Part shown: in pieces, positions 45,597-58,015 of the stretch
Layout of the letters: the number at the start of each line of letters is the position of its first letter
Numbering within the stretch: position 1 is the first letter of the stretch
Assembly: GCA_033085395.1 (NCBI GenBank)
Contig: MU853188.1
Coordinates: 124,001 to 188,000, forward strand
Direction of reading: 5' to 3'
DNA: 64,000 bases
From: Xanthoparmelia taractica
Taxonomy: Eukaryota; Ascomycota; Lecanoromycetes; Lecanorales; Parmeliaceae
The notes under the pieces: model-generated
The model's input: the letters and a program-made list of their open reading frames with translations, nothing else
Databases searched by the model: none
What the model was told of the DNA's origin: nothing
Position numbers and translations under genes: made by a program

Positions 45597-46638
45597 CAGC
45601 CCTCACAACCGTACGATCATGACGATCCCGCAGGTATCGAGATGTCCCTTGCGAGGACACAGCAATAGCTTGCCGTAATGTGCTGAGATTGTCGGGTCAT
45701 CGCATGGCTAGAGTAATGCATACACAATCTCGCTGGGAGCCTTCTGCTGGTGCTCCACTTCTGAAATAATCAATCATAAATTTCGACTTTTGTGCAGGGC
45801 ACGGGTCAACCAGAACCGGCTTCCTGCAGAGCGGTCGTCTGTTCAATACCCGCAGCGGCATTTTGTCTAGTCTAGAAGTTCGATGCTTCCTTGGTCACTT
45901 CCTTGCTGTGTACAACCAAAAGAGGCCGGGTGGATAAGATTTGGGGACTGGAAGATTCTCCTGTGGCCTATCCCAGCCCCTGAGGAGTACGTGCGCTCGG
46001 ACTGGCAATTACCTTGTTTCTGGGTGTCATGTTCCCTAATGCCTGCCTTTGGTTTCAGGAGGGGTGCAAAAATCAAGGACTGGATAGCCGAACTGGGGGT
46101 TGCGTCAGATACAGGTTCTCGAGAGCCTCTGGAACAAATGCTGAATCGTTATTTGGGGGAGCGGGGCAAGCAACTCAGGTTTGCATAACTTGACTTGTCG
46201 AGTTACAGACGGAACCATAGCGGCTATCACCTTATGAAAGGAAGTCCTTAAGAGTATGCGTCTCGCAAAGGCTCTGTACATTACTAGGATGGAGTGCGGG
46301 TAGCAGGTGCGAAAGGCTGAAAGGCCAGAGGTGGGTCTGTGGAATGGGCAAGGCTGGAGGTCAATTTCGAATGAGGCTGATCATTGCATCGAACGATTCA
46401 ACTCGTTTGTATGTGAATCAACCGAGTCAAGCGGCTTCATAAATATTGTTATGCAGAATATATGGTATTCTTAAATGCTTAATAACATTCATTATATTTA
46501 GTACATTAGGTTTTATTACCTTGGCGCAAAAATTACGCCAAGCTAAGGTACCTTACCTTATTCAACGTCTCATAACTTAAAGGTACTTTTGCTGAAGCTT
46601 CAGTCTCAGAAGTCAACCCTTTCATCCACCCTTCCACC
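45597..46638. other. Intergenic with one weak open frame
   Basis: A 101-codon plus-strand frame at 45883-46188 has no recognised motif and no splice context; I do not call it a gene. The last 150 bases before 46639 form the promoter of the COP9 subunit gene. Confidence 0.4.
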
Positions 46639-48041
46639 ATGACCTTCAGCTCAACCTCCCTCCTGTCCGCCCACCAATCCCCCTCTTCCGATCTCCACAT
46701 AAACCTGCACCCTCTCATTCTCCTCACAATATCCGACTACATAACCCGCCACACCCTCCGCCGCCAAAACACCCCCATAGTTGGCGCCCTCATCGGCCAA
46801 CAATCCGGCCGCTCAGTCAGCCTGGAGCACGCCTTCGAGTGCCAGACTGTGCAACACAACGGGCAAATACTACTACATGAGGCATGGTTCAAAGACCGAT
46901 TGCAGCAGTACAAAGATGTCCATTTAGCTCCAGCTTTGGAATTGGTGGGATGGTTCACGACAGCCCCAGTGACGGGGCCGGAAAGCGCGCACGTGCCCAT
47001 TCATCAGCAGATTCTACACACCTACAATGAAACCGCCATTCTCCTCGCCTTCCACCCGTCGAGCGTGCTCGAAGGGGCGGCAGTGGGCGGCAAACTCCCA
47101 CTCACCATCTACGAGAGCGTCTACGACAAGAACGAGGGCCAAGGCATGGAGATTGACGGCGCCGAGGCACCTTTGGATCTAAAATTCCGTGAACTACCCT
47201 ACAGCGTCGAGACTGGGGAAGCGGAGATGATAAGTGTGGACTTTGTGGCTCGGGGCGGAGGGAACGCTACGGCTATCGACAGCGCGGCGAAGGATACGAA
47301 AGGGCAGGCCTCGCAGAAGGCGATTGGGCAAGTGGATAAGAAGGGGAAGGCGGTCGATAAGGAGAGTAAAGCGGTGGATGATGCGAGCATATTGAGCCCA
47401 GAGGATGAAGAGCGTATGTGGCAGCCTTTCCCTTTTACCCAGTCGTTCATAACGCACACTGCTGATAAAAAGAGACAGTCATCGCATCCCTCACAGCTCG
47501 CGCCAACGCAGTCAAGATGCTCCACGCCCGCATCCAACTCTTAAAAGCATACCTCACATCCCTCCCACCATCCTACCTCACAACCACAACCACCACCACA
47601 ACAACAACCAACAACAATCAACCCCCAGACCCGCCCCCAGCGACCCCCCCACCCGACACCCAAACAACCTCAGAAATCAACCACCCCCTCCTCCGGTCCA
47701 TCCTCGCCCTCCTAGCACGTCTGCCCCTCCTCCTCCCACCAGAACACCACTCCACCTACCGCCAGGAAACCCTCGCGGAGAAATCAGACGTCCAGCTCGT
47801 CTCCTTACTCGGCAGTTTGGGCAAGAGCGTGAAGGAGGCGCGGGAAATGGGAAGGAAGTTTGGCGTTGTGGAGAGTGTGAGTAGGGGGAGGGGGAAGGGA
47901 GGGTTCATGAGTATGGGCAGCGGCGGCGGCGGGGGAATGGATGATGGGTGGGGTTCTTCGGGGTTGAATGGGGATGGGGGCGGGTTGGGGGGTGGGGCTA
48001 ATGGGGAGGGGTTGGGTGGGGAGGGTGGGTTTTTGATGTGA
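46639..48041 (+). CDS. csn6: COP9 signalosome complex subunit 6 (MPN-domain protein)
   Basis: Two exons, 46639-47413 and 47473-48041, joined in frame (...SPEDEE-Q-TVIASLTARANAVKMLH...) to give 447 residues. The N-terminal MPN domain shows LHPLILLTISDYITRHTLR, PIVGALIGQQSGRSVSLEHAFE, ALELVGWFTTA and HQQILHTYNETAILLAFHPS. The metal-binding JAMM signature is absent, as expected for CSN6, which pairs with catalytic CSN5 in the complex that removes Nedd8 from cullins. The join rebuilds the KMLHARIQLLKAYL helix, which belongs to the C-terminal helical bundle. The tail is unusual: a run of ten threonines (near 47581-47610), a Pro-rich loop and a long Gly/Asp-rich end. In fungi this complex affects development and secondary metabolism. 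Confidence 0.88.
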
Positions 48042-48496
48042 GGAGATTGAGCACTTTTTGAGAGTGCTTGAATGTCTTTGCATCACCAACGGGATCATGT
48101 AAGACTTCACTCATGTACTCGTATGAGAGATGATGGAAATAGAAATGATGCATCTAGTGCGCCATAGCATTTGGGTACGAAACCCATTTCCTCTCTTCAG
48201 CTTCTAGCAGCATTGATTGCCATATGCATCCGAAAGCACCATTTGCTTCTCATCCCATCCACTCCCTCCCTCCTGCTGCCTATCTATCTCTCTAACTATC
48301 GCCCAATCGCTCAAGCCAGTAATATATAAGCGGGTATCTCTGCAAAACAGTAATAAATATAGCTGCAGCAGCAGTAGCAGTAGCAACCGAAAAGATCGAC
48401 AGCCCCTCCTCCCCCACCACTTGATCTTTTCTGTGTCCGGTACCAGACATTCTTGCCCCCGCTCCGGTTTTGAGCGGCGAGGCAGTGCAGTGCAGC
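48042..48496. other. Convergent intergenic region
   Basis: Lies between the stops of the COP9 subunit and PARP genes. It contains a short AGC/AGT triplet run near 48366-48386. No gene is seen. Confidence 0.5.
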
Positions 48497-51437
48497 TCAG
48501 TACCCGAACCCACTCTGCGTCATCTGCACGCGCAGCAGGTAGCGGAGCTTGACTTGCGCTATGTCGTAGGCGATGTATTCCTGTTATTTTCTGGGTGTTA
48601 GTATGGGGTTTCTTGGGTTAGGGTAGGAATAGAGTGGGATAGAGAGAATAGAGGGAAGGAAGGAAGGAAGGAAATGAAGAAAGAGGTGAGAGCGTACGTT
48701 ATACTGCAAATAGCTAGACGCATAGTTTGCCGGGCCTGGCTCCCTCGTCGTGTCGGGCTGTGCACTTCTTATGAGCATTGATGCAACGACCAAGACGGGC
48801 AGTGGTGGGAGGGCATATACACACCATCATGACCCCTTTCAACCCCGCATGCACGCAGCCCGCGTCTTTCCATCCCGCGGGTGCCGTGGCGCCTTTTCCC
48901 CACGTCGCGATGCAGCCGCTCTCTTTAGCCAGCTCGGCGGCGTCCGAGCGGCCGATTTCGAGCTCGAGCATTGGGTTGCCGAGTTCAGCTTCGCAGAGGA
49001 GGAGGAGGCCGGTGTTGCTCGAGGCGTGGGATTGGCAGTAGTTTGCTGATTTGGAGGAGATGTCGGCCTGGGGGTTATTTTGCTGTGTGTTAGTGGAGGG
49101 TGTATGTAGTCCGCTTTTGTTTGTCTGGGGTGGGGGAAGAGAGAGGGAGGGAGGGGGGAGGGGGAGAGACATGGGGTATACGACTCACTAGGTAGACTCC
49201 CTTTCCGAATGCGTAGCCGTTGACTGGAGCTTCGGGAGGGGCGATGCGGAGGCCTTGAGACAGGATACCGCCGTAGTTGGTGACTCGAGAGCCGTGCCAG
49301 AGAAGGCGGCGGTCGCTGCCTTTGATTTTTGCGTAAGGTGACTGCTTGAAACGCTCGTCTTCGCCGTTCCGCTCGATGCGGAAGATGTCTTGGACCTGGA
49401 AGTTCAAGGTTAGAGGCCGGAGATTGATAGGGTGGAGTGTATCTGTACCTTGAATGAGAGATGATGGGTATGTCCGTGAGATTTGATCAGGTATTCCTCG
49501 AGTAGCGTAAATTCGTCCGAGACAGGGTCGACTAAGTAAGAGTCAGTCGATGAAACCATGGTTACGACTCACAGCCAGTAACGATGATCAGGTAACAAGA
49601 CCAGAACCTGGCAGAAGATAGGAATCGTAACTTACGAGGCGTCATTTCCTGCAATCCCAGTCCAGCGAATTGGCGATCGAGCGCATTGACGGTAGAACCT
49701 CCTCCAGTCTCTTTCATAATGGTATTGGCAATCTGCATATCGCTCAGTGATTCCATCAAGCTGATTTCTTTCTTCAGCTTCTCATCGGACGAGATGACTG
49801 GCGGTCGGTTCCGACCAAAGGCGTGAGGGATGATGGTATAGAATGCGTTGCTGCAAGCCTGGATGGCTTCAAGCCAAGTCATGTTGTGCTTGCTGTCGGC
49901 AACAGATGGGTCCATAAGAAGTTCTCCAAGGTCTTTGAGAATCTCGAATCCCCTCTCTAAAGTGCGCTTGCTCAACTTTCCAAGAGGTAGCTTGTTCGCG
50001 TCGTAGTCTAACTCCCTTATCGTATCCGCAAAGAATTGCTGGTTGAATATTAATTCCATGAGTCGCTGGACGGATATTGGAAGTGCACTCTCCACTCGCT
50101 TGACCGGGCTAGCAGTACCACTGTTCTTCGAAGTCCCGCTCTTGCTCGCGATAGGTAGATCTTCAGCATCATCGTCAGAGTCCTCTTCGTATTTTCGTTC
50201 GATAAAGGTGTAGTATCCTTTCTGCCTACTCCCTGTCGGCGCATCAAATCTGTTGGACCACGAGACACCAGCTTTCTCCTTGAACTTCTTTTCAAAGGTA
50301 GCCATTGCAGCTTCCAAGCTGCCATCTCCAAGCATACTACCTTTCCCAAGTTCGCCAACTCTACCCCAGCGGGTCCAGGTCTGGTAGTCCCCAGTCCCAG
50401 AGACTAGAACTTGAACACGGTAGAATTTGTTGTTGTTTCCCCCGGCGTTTGTCTGATTCAATGCCGCATCGTATATCATTCCATCTTTGCCGATGTACAC
50501 ACGATGAGTTCCTGTGCGCGTCAATCGTCGTGGATACCATCCTGAAAGTCTGGGTTCAGAAGTCTTACCTGCAAGAGGACATGTCTCGTCCACTGGGATC
50601 AGAAGGGAGCCAGACGTTGCTCTCTGTACATCTTTGTGCTTTTTTGTAGGCGGCTCGACCTTGGGGTCTTCGACATCTGAAGGGCCCTCTTCGATCGGGG
50701 TTGGGCTTCGGGGTCGCTTCCTGCCCTTACCCTTGGTGTCATTCTGTTTGGAAGGCGGAGGGCTTTTTGAAATCGCGGCAGTGGCGTGATTGGAACCTGT
50801 TTGGTCAAATGAGAACTGAGCTTCATCGGCCCGGACGCGGCTGTTAATCGATGTCAAGAGCCAGTCAAAGCTGACGATCTTGATGTCAGGGAATTTGCTA
50901 GCTTCCTGAACTTTTATAGAGACAAGCACCAAAGCGTTAGCCGAGTGTAGAATGAACCGAGAAGAAGGCGAGCTGCAGAGAGCCATGATAAGGGAATGTT
51001 GTGAGCTGGGAGGGAGATGAAAGATGCAAAGAGGGAGAGATTTGGCTGCTTGTGAGAGACATTTCAGAGCTCTCAAGAGCAAGCAGAAATTCGAACACTG
51101 AAGATATTTCTGAGGAAAGATACTTGTCGTAAGCAACTGAATGTCTCACCTTTCTCGGCCTGGGTTTCAACATGCTTAGCAGACGCTACAAGGTGTGTAA
51201 CCCACCAACCCTCTTCCTCTCTTGATACCTTGGTGCTGTGTTTACCACCATTCTTCTTGATAAGGGCTCCTATCGTTGCTTTTGCGATGCAATGCAAAGT
51301 CAGAGGTGGAAAAGTGCGGTGTTGACGTTTGGGCTGAGTGGAAAGCAGCGTGGTATTCCCAGGAATGTTTGCTTACCATGCGTCTCGTCGAACTTCCCAC
51401 TCAGGGCTATAACGCAGTCCTTAAGTGGAACTGACAT
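48497..51437 (-). CDS. Poly(ADP-ribose) polymerase (BRCT-WGR-PRD-ART)
   Basis: Nine exons on the minus strand: 51437-51377, 51278-51150, 50910-50569, 50511-49636, 49531-49449, 49395-49189, 49067-48825, 48757-48698 and 48580-48497; all phases agree and give 694 residues. The N-terminus is a BRCT domain (VIALSGKFDETH, GALIKKNGGK, ASKFPDIKIVSFDWLL). A Lys/Arg-rich nuclear-localisation stretch (GKGRKRPRSP) follows, then a WGR domain (YRVQVLVSGTGDYQTWTRWGRVGE), a helical regulatory domain and the ADP-ribosyltransferase fold. The H-Y-E triad is complete: LLWHGSR (His531), GKGVYLAD (Tyr565) and NEYIAYD (Glu668). It attaches ADP-ribose chains to proteins at DNA breaks in the nucleus. There are no zinc fingers, matching fungal PARPs such as Aspergillus PrpA. 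The 239-nt second intron is unusually long. Confidence 0.93.
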
Positions 51438-51719
51438 GCTTGCAATTGGTTTGACTGTTAGTTGTGAGTGCAGAAGATGATGGGTGGAGATGGGAAGATG
51501 TTTCGTTGTTGTGACCTTCTTGGCGGTAGGTTTGCCGCCCTTCTGGGCTTAGCGCCAGGCACCAGGTACATTTCTTGGCGCTTTTGGAGTATGTGAGACA
51601 TTGCGCAAAAAGAACATGAGATAAAGAATTTCAGCGAAGTAAAAGCTGTCGTCTAGTCATTTCAAAGGTCTATAAAATCATGCAACACACCGTCAAGCTC
51701 TCTGAAAACAAAAGGTTCT

Positions 51720-53567
51720 CTATCCGCTTTTCCATGCTCCAGGGTATGATACTTCTAACGGCGTGCTGGGAATAGAATGGAACACCTCGTCATCATGGGC
51801 TGTTGCCTTGACAGGCCCCTCGTTCTCTTTTGTAGTACCAACTGCAAGTCCATTGCTTGCCTCGTTGTCCTCCAGTCTTATGGGGGTCTCTGCAGGCGTG
51901 CGTGAGTAGTCGGATCCGCTCATCGAGACTTCGTCGAAGCCGTCCTTCTTCGGAGACAGTCTGTCGGGATCGTGGCTGGGAGATAGAGGAATTTCAGTGA
52001 GCTTGGCCTCAAACCCACCCGGGCCCTCTGAGAGGGAGTTTTCGCTTTCGCCATTGGTCTGACCATCCGCTGGACCAGTGAGATTGATACCTAAACCTGA
52101 TCCTTCATGGCCTTGGGCAAGAGGGCTTGTGGGTAGATCGAGACTTGTGCTCTTCGATCCTGAAGTCCGGTAGGGATTTCTGGGTGGTAAAGCTGGTGGT
52201 ATCCTCTTAGGTATGGTGACCACCTTGGCTTTCTGGATGATCGGCATCTCATGCCCTTCTCCTTCGTGACTACCTATGTCGTGAACAGGGTTACCATCGT
52301 CGACATCATCTGCAAGATTCTGTGACGTCTTCATGATCGGACTATGCTTTCCTGATTCTTTGGGGGAAGTGGTGAAGATTGGCATCTCAAGTGGCTCAGC
52401 GGTCTGGGTGCCACGATCGGTGCTGGCAATGCTAAGCCGACCACTGTCTCTCCTGGGATCCCTCTTGGCGATACTGTTCTGTCGATTGAAGTTGTTGAAA
52501 ATTGGGCTGTGTGGCGAAGGTTTATACTCGAAGGCATCGCTGCTCGGCCTATTCTTCGTGCCAGCTTCTGTGATCTCCTTGATCTCCATACCTTGCTCCT
52601 CCAAGGCGTGAACTCCGTAAGGGTCTGGATCATCTTCCGAGGGTGGTAGGCCAAAACCTGTAGCTGGCTCATCCGCCACTTCAAAGTCCCCAGGTGTAGG
52701 CTCGGCTGGTGCTATCAGGCCTTCATCGACATTGTCGCCCTGAGCTGCCTTGATTGTAGCCATGAGCGTGCGGATCTCGTATGGCTCATGGGTGACTTTG
52801 CCGGCCAGGATTTCCGCAACTGATAACTTTTGTCCGTAAAACCTCTCGTTCTCATCTCCTCTCTCAATTATGACTGTGCCATCAATTTGCACGCCCGCAT
52901 AGAACCCTCGACTCTTCATGTAGTTGAACACAGGCGCCTGTCTCTTATGTAACTCCGTCTCCAAGATGCCACCTACGCCGACCGGCCCGGCCACGATACT
53001 GATCTCCCCACCAACTGTAGCTCGGATCTTGGTGAACGCTTCTAGTGCTTTGTCGGTGTTGATGACCACCACGCAATCATAGATGTCGACTCCAACCATG
53101 AAACCGAGGCCTGCCGTGTGTAGCAATATGCCAGAGGGCGGTGACCAACTGCCATCTTCCTTCCTGCCCACCAATATTCCAGATCCACCAGCTCCGCTAA
53201 CCCACAAACCTGTCCTCATTGTTGTAAAGATTGCAAGCCCCTTCGCTCTCTTAATCACCTCCGTCGGGATTTTCTTGATGACCCTCTGTTTCCCGCTGGG
53301 CTTGCCAGCGTTGACGACGCCATTGGAAAGATGGTTCTCGTCCTCCACATAGAAGCCATCTTTGCAAAAGCTGCGAAGGATTCGCGCAGCCTTGTCTGAC
53401 TCTTTATCGAGTGTAGTTGGCCAGAAGGCTTCCGATCCTAATTTGTTGGAGAGCTTGTTGACAGGTGCACCGAGTTTGTCGACGAGATTGTAGACTTTGT
53501 CGAAACCTTGCTTTGACGTTGTCTTGGTCGTAGACCAGCTCGGAAGGGCAGGGAATTGGATCGGCAT
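51720..53567 (-). CDS. SYLF-domain (Ysc84/SH3YL1-like) protein
   Basis: Single-exon model of 615 residues. The N-terminal part contains the SYLF (DUF500) lipid/actin-binding domain: AARILRSFCKDGF, IPTEVIKRAKGLAIFTTMRTGLWVSGAGGSGILVGR (in pieces at about residues 95-130), ILLHTAGLGFMVGVDIYDCVVVIN and KSRGFYAGVQIDG. Yeast Ysc84/Lsb3 and animal SH3YL1 bind actin and phosphoinositides at endocytic sites. Instead of a C-terminal SH3 domain, the last 330 residues are disordered, Ser/Pro-rich, with a PPALPPRNPY motif that could itself be an SH3 ligand. I start at 53567 (MPIQFPALPSWS); the frame is open for 50 more codons upstream but that part lacks domain character. No interruption is seen. Confidence 0.9.
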   Translation of the reverse strand: MPIQFPALPSWSTTKTTSKQGFDKVYNLVDKLGAPVNKLSNKLGSEAFWPTTLDKESDKAARILRSFCKDGFYVEDENHLSNGVVNAGKPSGKQRVIKKIPTEVIKRAKGLAIFTTMRTGLWVSGAGGSGILVGRKEDGSWSPPSGILLHTAGLGFMVGVDIYDCVVVINTDKALEAFTKIRATVGGEISIVAGPVGVGGILETELHKRQAPVFNYMKSRGFYAGVQIDGTVIIERGDENERFYGQKLSVAEILAGKVTHEPYEIRTLMATIKAAQGDNVDEGLIAPAEPTPGDFEVADEPATGFGLPPSEDDPDPYGVHALEEQGMEIKEITEAGTKNRPSSDAFEYKPSPHSPIFNNFNRQNSIAKRDPRRDSGRLSIASTDRGTQTAEPLEMPIFTTSPKESGKHSPIMKTSQNLADDVDDGNPVHDIGSHEGEGHEMPIIQKAKVVTIPKRIPPALPPRNPYRTSGSKSTSLDLPTSPLAQGHEGSGLGINLTGPADGQTNGESENSLSEGPGGFEAKLTEIPLSPSHDPDRLSPKKDGFDEVSMSGSDYSRTPAETPIRLEDNEASNGLAVGTTKENEGPVKATAHDDEVFHSIPSTPLEVSYPGAWKSG

Positions 53568-54166
53568 TTTGGTTAGCTCGGCGGGTGTCAGAGGTGCGGA
53601 TGAATGCGTGGTAATCGCATCACCTCCTTCGCATCGAAAGCTAGGAGCTCTGAGGGTAGTCAGAGGATAGTCAAAGGAAGCAGTTCTCCATGCTCGAGGG
53701 GACAGTGTTTGCTCCAAGGTGATTGCGATGCTTGGGAAGTTCTTCGTAATCAGTCAACGCAAACGCCGATCCTCCGTCTGCTCATTTCCTTCCCCTCGTA
53801 CTGCGCCAGAGAGAAGCACTTGACACGTCTGCTGAAACCATTCCTCCAACGTTGAACATGCAGCCCAGTTGGCACTGTGTTTTATCATCAGGCTGCCCTT
53901 GGCTCGTGAAAGAACACTTTGGAGAAAGACAAGTATAATTCTCTAACATGTCGATACCTAATTCGCTGAGCGGTGATAGATCGGCCCCTTCGGATTTACG
54001 AGTAATCTTTTCGGCCATTGGATCGGAAGTCCGAGGTGCTTTTTGGCCTTCCCCCACTTTGTCATGCCAGACGATTTCATCTGGTGAAGACTGCAGCTCT
54101 CAGGCAGGAGAAGAAGAAGAAGAAGAAGATGTTATGAAGTGAGACTATCGGGGGCCTCTCTACAGC
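53568..54166. promoter_or_regulatory. Divergent intergenic region, SYLF gene / MFS gene
   Basis: About 600 bases between divergent starts. A GAA triplet run (54104-54128) lies 40 bases before the transporter start. Promoters of both genes must be here; no specific site was identified. Confidence 0.45.
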
Positions 54167-55659
54167 ATGGCTTCGAAAACGAAATCACTCTTGTCCAAGG
54201 TGGCTGAAGAGCTCGGCCTTTTCTCCATAGCACAGTCCTCCAGAGATACCAAGCTTTTATGTCTGCAGCGATTCATCAGACTTTTGGCCTACGGGGGCTC
54301 GACGCTTATACTTGCCCTCTTCCTCTCAAGTGTCGGCACCTCAGACGCGCGCATTGGACTCTTTATGACTCTGACCTTGCTTGGAGACGTCGTCATCAGC
54401 TTCATCCTTACACTTGTCGCCGATGGACTAGGAAGAAGGCGGATTCTTATGCTTGGGGCCGCATTGATGAGCGCAAGTGGTGTAGTATTTGCGCTGAGTG
54501 GGAACTATTGGGTTCTGGTGATGGCGAGTATTCTCGGTGTTATAAGCCCGAGGTACATGACATCTTGTGAAGTACCTTATACCGCGGAAGATATTAACTG
54601 TCAACTAGTGGCAACGAAATCGGGCCATTTAGAGCAATTGAAGAGTCCACGCTTGCCCAGCTCACGCCCAAGGAGATACGCAGCGACATCTTCGCATGGT
54701 ATACCCTGCTCGGCAACGCGGGCACGGCATGTGGTTCCGTCGCATGTGGTTGGATAGTACAAGCGATGCTCAAGGGAGGAAAACGATTTGAGACCAGTGC
54801 CTACCGAGTCATATTCGGCATCTACGCTGTTCTCGGAATCGTCAAGCTTCTGCTCGCCTTCATGCTAAGCGACAAATGCGAGCCCGAACAGCCAAAGCCG
54901 GAATACGAAGAGGTGCATCAGATGGACGAGGTAGAATCTGAAGGTCTGCTCTCAGACGAAGAAGAAAACCACGTCCAACCGAAGGCTCGCGCACCGCTTC
55001 CGGAAATGAAGAGGAAATCTATCTGGCCAGCAATTTCCCCTGCATCTCGGATTATACTCATCAAGCTCTGTCTGCTTTTCGCCGTAGACTCTCTGGCTTC
55101 TGGCCTCGTGCCACTGTCCTGGATCACATATTTCTTCAATCGCAAGTTTGAAATTCCGGAAGGCCAACTTGGCACCCTGTTCTTCGCCACGAATATCATC
55201 TCCTCCATCTCAAATCTGGCAGCATCTTCGCTAGCCAAGCGGATAGGGCTGATTAAGACCATGGTCTTTACACATTTGCCCTCAGCCATTTTTCTCGCTC
55301 TTATACCGATGCCTAGCCAAGGGTGGTTGGCTATAATTTTTCTCATCTTTCGATCCTGTATGCAGAACATGGACCAAGCCCCACGTCAGGCTTTCCTTTC
55401 TGCCGTGGTCTTACCTAGTGAGAGAACAGCTATCATGGGTGTGGTGAATGTCGTAAAGACCCTCAGCCAGAGCGGTGGTCCAGTTGCTACGGGCTGGCTT
55501 GCAGGCATTGGCAAATTTTGGATCGCTTTCCTGGTTGCTGGGGCATTGAAAGCAAGCTACGACTTGGCGATGCTCAAGATATTCTTGGGCTACAAGAGCC
55601 GTGAGGACGAGGAAGAAAGGAGGAAGCAACACCCGGAAAGGGAGAATGGTACTGCGTGA
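54167..55659 (+). CDS. Major facilitator superfamily transporter
   Basis: Two exons, 54167-54552 and 54609-55659, joined in frame (...GVISP-S-GNEIGPFRAIEES...) to give 478 residues. About twelve membrane helices can be counted, split six and six by a charged cytosolic loop with EEVHQMDEVESEGLLSDEEE. The motif between helices 2 and 3, VADGLGRRRILMLG, is the MFS signature (D-x-x-G-R-R). The second half shows LPSERTAIMGVVNVVKTLSQSGGP, seen in a fungal group of uncharacterised transporters. Substrate is not deducible. The N-terminal 35 residues and the C-terminal KSREDEEERRKQHPE tail are hydrophilic and probably cytosolic. Confidence 0.9.
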
Positions 55660-56912
55660 CCGATACACTTATGACATTACGATATCTATAAAAAGATTTT
55701 GAAATCAATCAATGCGCCCTGACATTCTCCCTCACTCATCGGTCGTCATTTCTCTCATCCTTGTCCAATCGACGCTGCCAATTGTCCTGATGCTTAAGAG
55801 CGTCTACTTGGCTTGACCAATAGCTAAGGGTCAACTCGTAGCTTGGAAGTGGAAACCGACCATAATATCTCATTCCCAAATTGTTCATCAATGAATCAAT
55901 CGCCTACCAGATAACCCCTAAAGTAATGAATGTTGGATTCAGTACCAAGCATTGGATCGCTCTCGCCCAGTCCAGCTTGCACCCTCGGGACTCGTGGCTT
56001 GAATACCACCCAGCTGCGCCAGTAATCTGCCGCATTATCTGACTCGATTGTCAAACGCGGGACAAAGATCATGTCCGATGCTCTTCTCTCGAATTGTCAC
56101 CTTCAGCAGCCTGATTCTCCGCGAGCTCTCTGTCTCTGCTCTTCGGCTCTCTTCGTTATTCCATCGCTGATAAAAAGCCAAAGCCCGGAAACTCACTCTC
56201 CGTTCTCATTTCCTTCTGCCGAAAATTGCCGTGTACTCAAGGAATCCCATTTTGGTCAAAGACATTTGTTACCTTTCCTGGAGTACAGCTACTTGAAGAG
56301 CTCTGACGTCTCGTATCGCCTTCAGTCAATGATATGTTGATCGCGCATTGGTCGTATCTACATGCGCTTCTCCTTGCTTTCTTTTCTCTGTCTCTGTCCT
56401 GCACTTTAGGGTCTGGTTTGTCATTCTGTTAGGGGGGATTGCAAAAGCTTTTTTTTTGGTAGTATTGGGATATCGAGATCTATGAGCAGTGTCCGTGGGA
56501 TACATCTGCTCAGGTACTGTCCCCCGAGCAAAATTCGTCAATGAAGATGCGAGTACGGTACTCATAGTAGCAAGGCCTTTGAACTTTATGGTGTTGTTAT
56601 ACTTGGTTGGGGGGATAGCATATCCCAGGGAGGTGCATATCCCAGGCACCCAGGGAACACGCGTAGCGCTGAAATCTAGCTACAAGGAGAATTTACTTTC
56701 CGCCGATGATGGTTAGCCGGTGATGGCTTGCAGGATTTCGTTCTCTCGGCTCTTTCTTTTGTCTTGAATTACTAATTGAAGTCTTATTCCCTCTCCCACT
56801 GTTGATATTTATATTATTCTTCCCCTTCGTCTCTAAGTCGCTTCCCAATCACACCAGTCTTCCCATTTCTATCAGCAAAGCGCACACAGTCAGCTCACAT
56901 AAAATTAACAAG
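55660..56912. other. Intergenic, no gene seen
   Basis: About 1.25 kb with short motif-free open frames. The final 150 bases before 56913 are pyrimidine-rich, as common in fungal promoters. Confidence 0.45.
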
Positions 56913-58015
56913 ATGGTGGATGTTAACATGTTCACCACCCCTTTTCAGCTCACTAAGAGCATGCACCGCGATCTTTACCCAGCTGTCGACCCCAGCAATC
57001 CCGCCCTGTCCGCTAAAGGCAAGGTGGTCATCATCACTGGTGCCGGTGGAGGCCTAGGAGCCGTAAGTTCCCCCCAGCCCCTTGCCGATGTCTAACTTTA
57101 GCCCAAGCTCACGTTGCTGTGCAAGGCAATCGCAAGAGCTTGGGCCCAGGCTGGTGCTGCCGGTATTGTCCTTATTGGACGTACGGCCGAAACTCTCAAC
57201 CTCACTGTCGACAATATTTCCAAATTTAACCAAGCAATCCCCGTCATCGCTGAGCCTACTGATGTGTCAAATGAAGCGAGCGTCAAATCACTATTTGCCA
57301 AGGTCAAGGCCAAGTTTGGCAAAGCTCATGTCCTGGTCAATGCCGCTGGGAAACTAACGCAAGGCCTGATCGGAGATGTTCCCGTGGCATCTTGGTGGAG
57401 CGATTATGTGAGAAGTTTCCTAAACAAAGCCGTACTGAGCATATAGGACTCGCGTCTGACCAACTGCGAAATCAATAGGAGACCAATGTCAAAGGCACCT
57501 TCATTATGACCCAATGTTTCATCCAGAACTTTGGAGGCGAAGGGACCATAATCAACCTCTCCAGCCTTGCCGCTGTTGTACTGGCGCCTGGTAGCAGCGC
57601 ATACTCCTCCAGCAAACTTGCTTTGATGAATCTAGCCCAAAATTTGAACCTCGGTACGTAAAGCAGCTCCTTTTCGTTTCATCTTCGACTACGAGTAATT
57701 AAAGTAATTCTTCTAGAATACCCCAACATCCGCGTCTTCTCCGTCCACCCCGGCGTCGTTGCTGCTGACGATCGTGGCGTGATCATGGACGTATTCACGC
57801 CTTTTGCGAAAGATAAGCAGGCGCTCATGGGCGGCGTTTCGCTTTGGCTAGATACTCCCAAGGCTGACTTCCTCAGGGGTGGGTATTTGAGCGTCAACTG
57901 GGACGTGGAGGAGATGGAAGCCCACGCAGGTGAGATCAAGGAAGGCAAGTTGCACCAATTGGCCTTTCTGAATGCGAAGTTGGGTCCCGAAGGGCATCCG
58001 TGGGGTTCCAAGTAG
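56913..58015 (+). CDS. Short-chain dehydrogenase/reductase
   Basis: Four exons, 56913-57062, 57126-57407, 57479-57653 and 57717-58015, all in phase, giving 301 residues. The classical SDR features are complete: cofactor motif ITGAGGGLGA at 41-50, NAAGK near 120, NLSSLAA with Ser173, and Y-S-S-S-K with Tyr186 and Lys190. An Arg-Thr-Ala (GRTAE) after the second strand suggests, weakly, NADP preference. No signal peptide is seen. The N-terminal 30 residues precede the fold and are of unknown role. Substrate is unknown. It sits alone, transcribed like the upstream transporter but 1.25 kb away, so no operon-like or cluster logic is apparent. Confidence 0.9.

Noticed and set aside
45840..45870. GTTCAATACCCGC as a tRNA T-arm
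   Set aside because: The flanking bases do not pair into a T-stem and no acceptor or anticodon arm fits.
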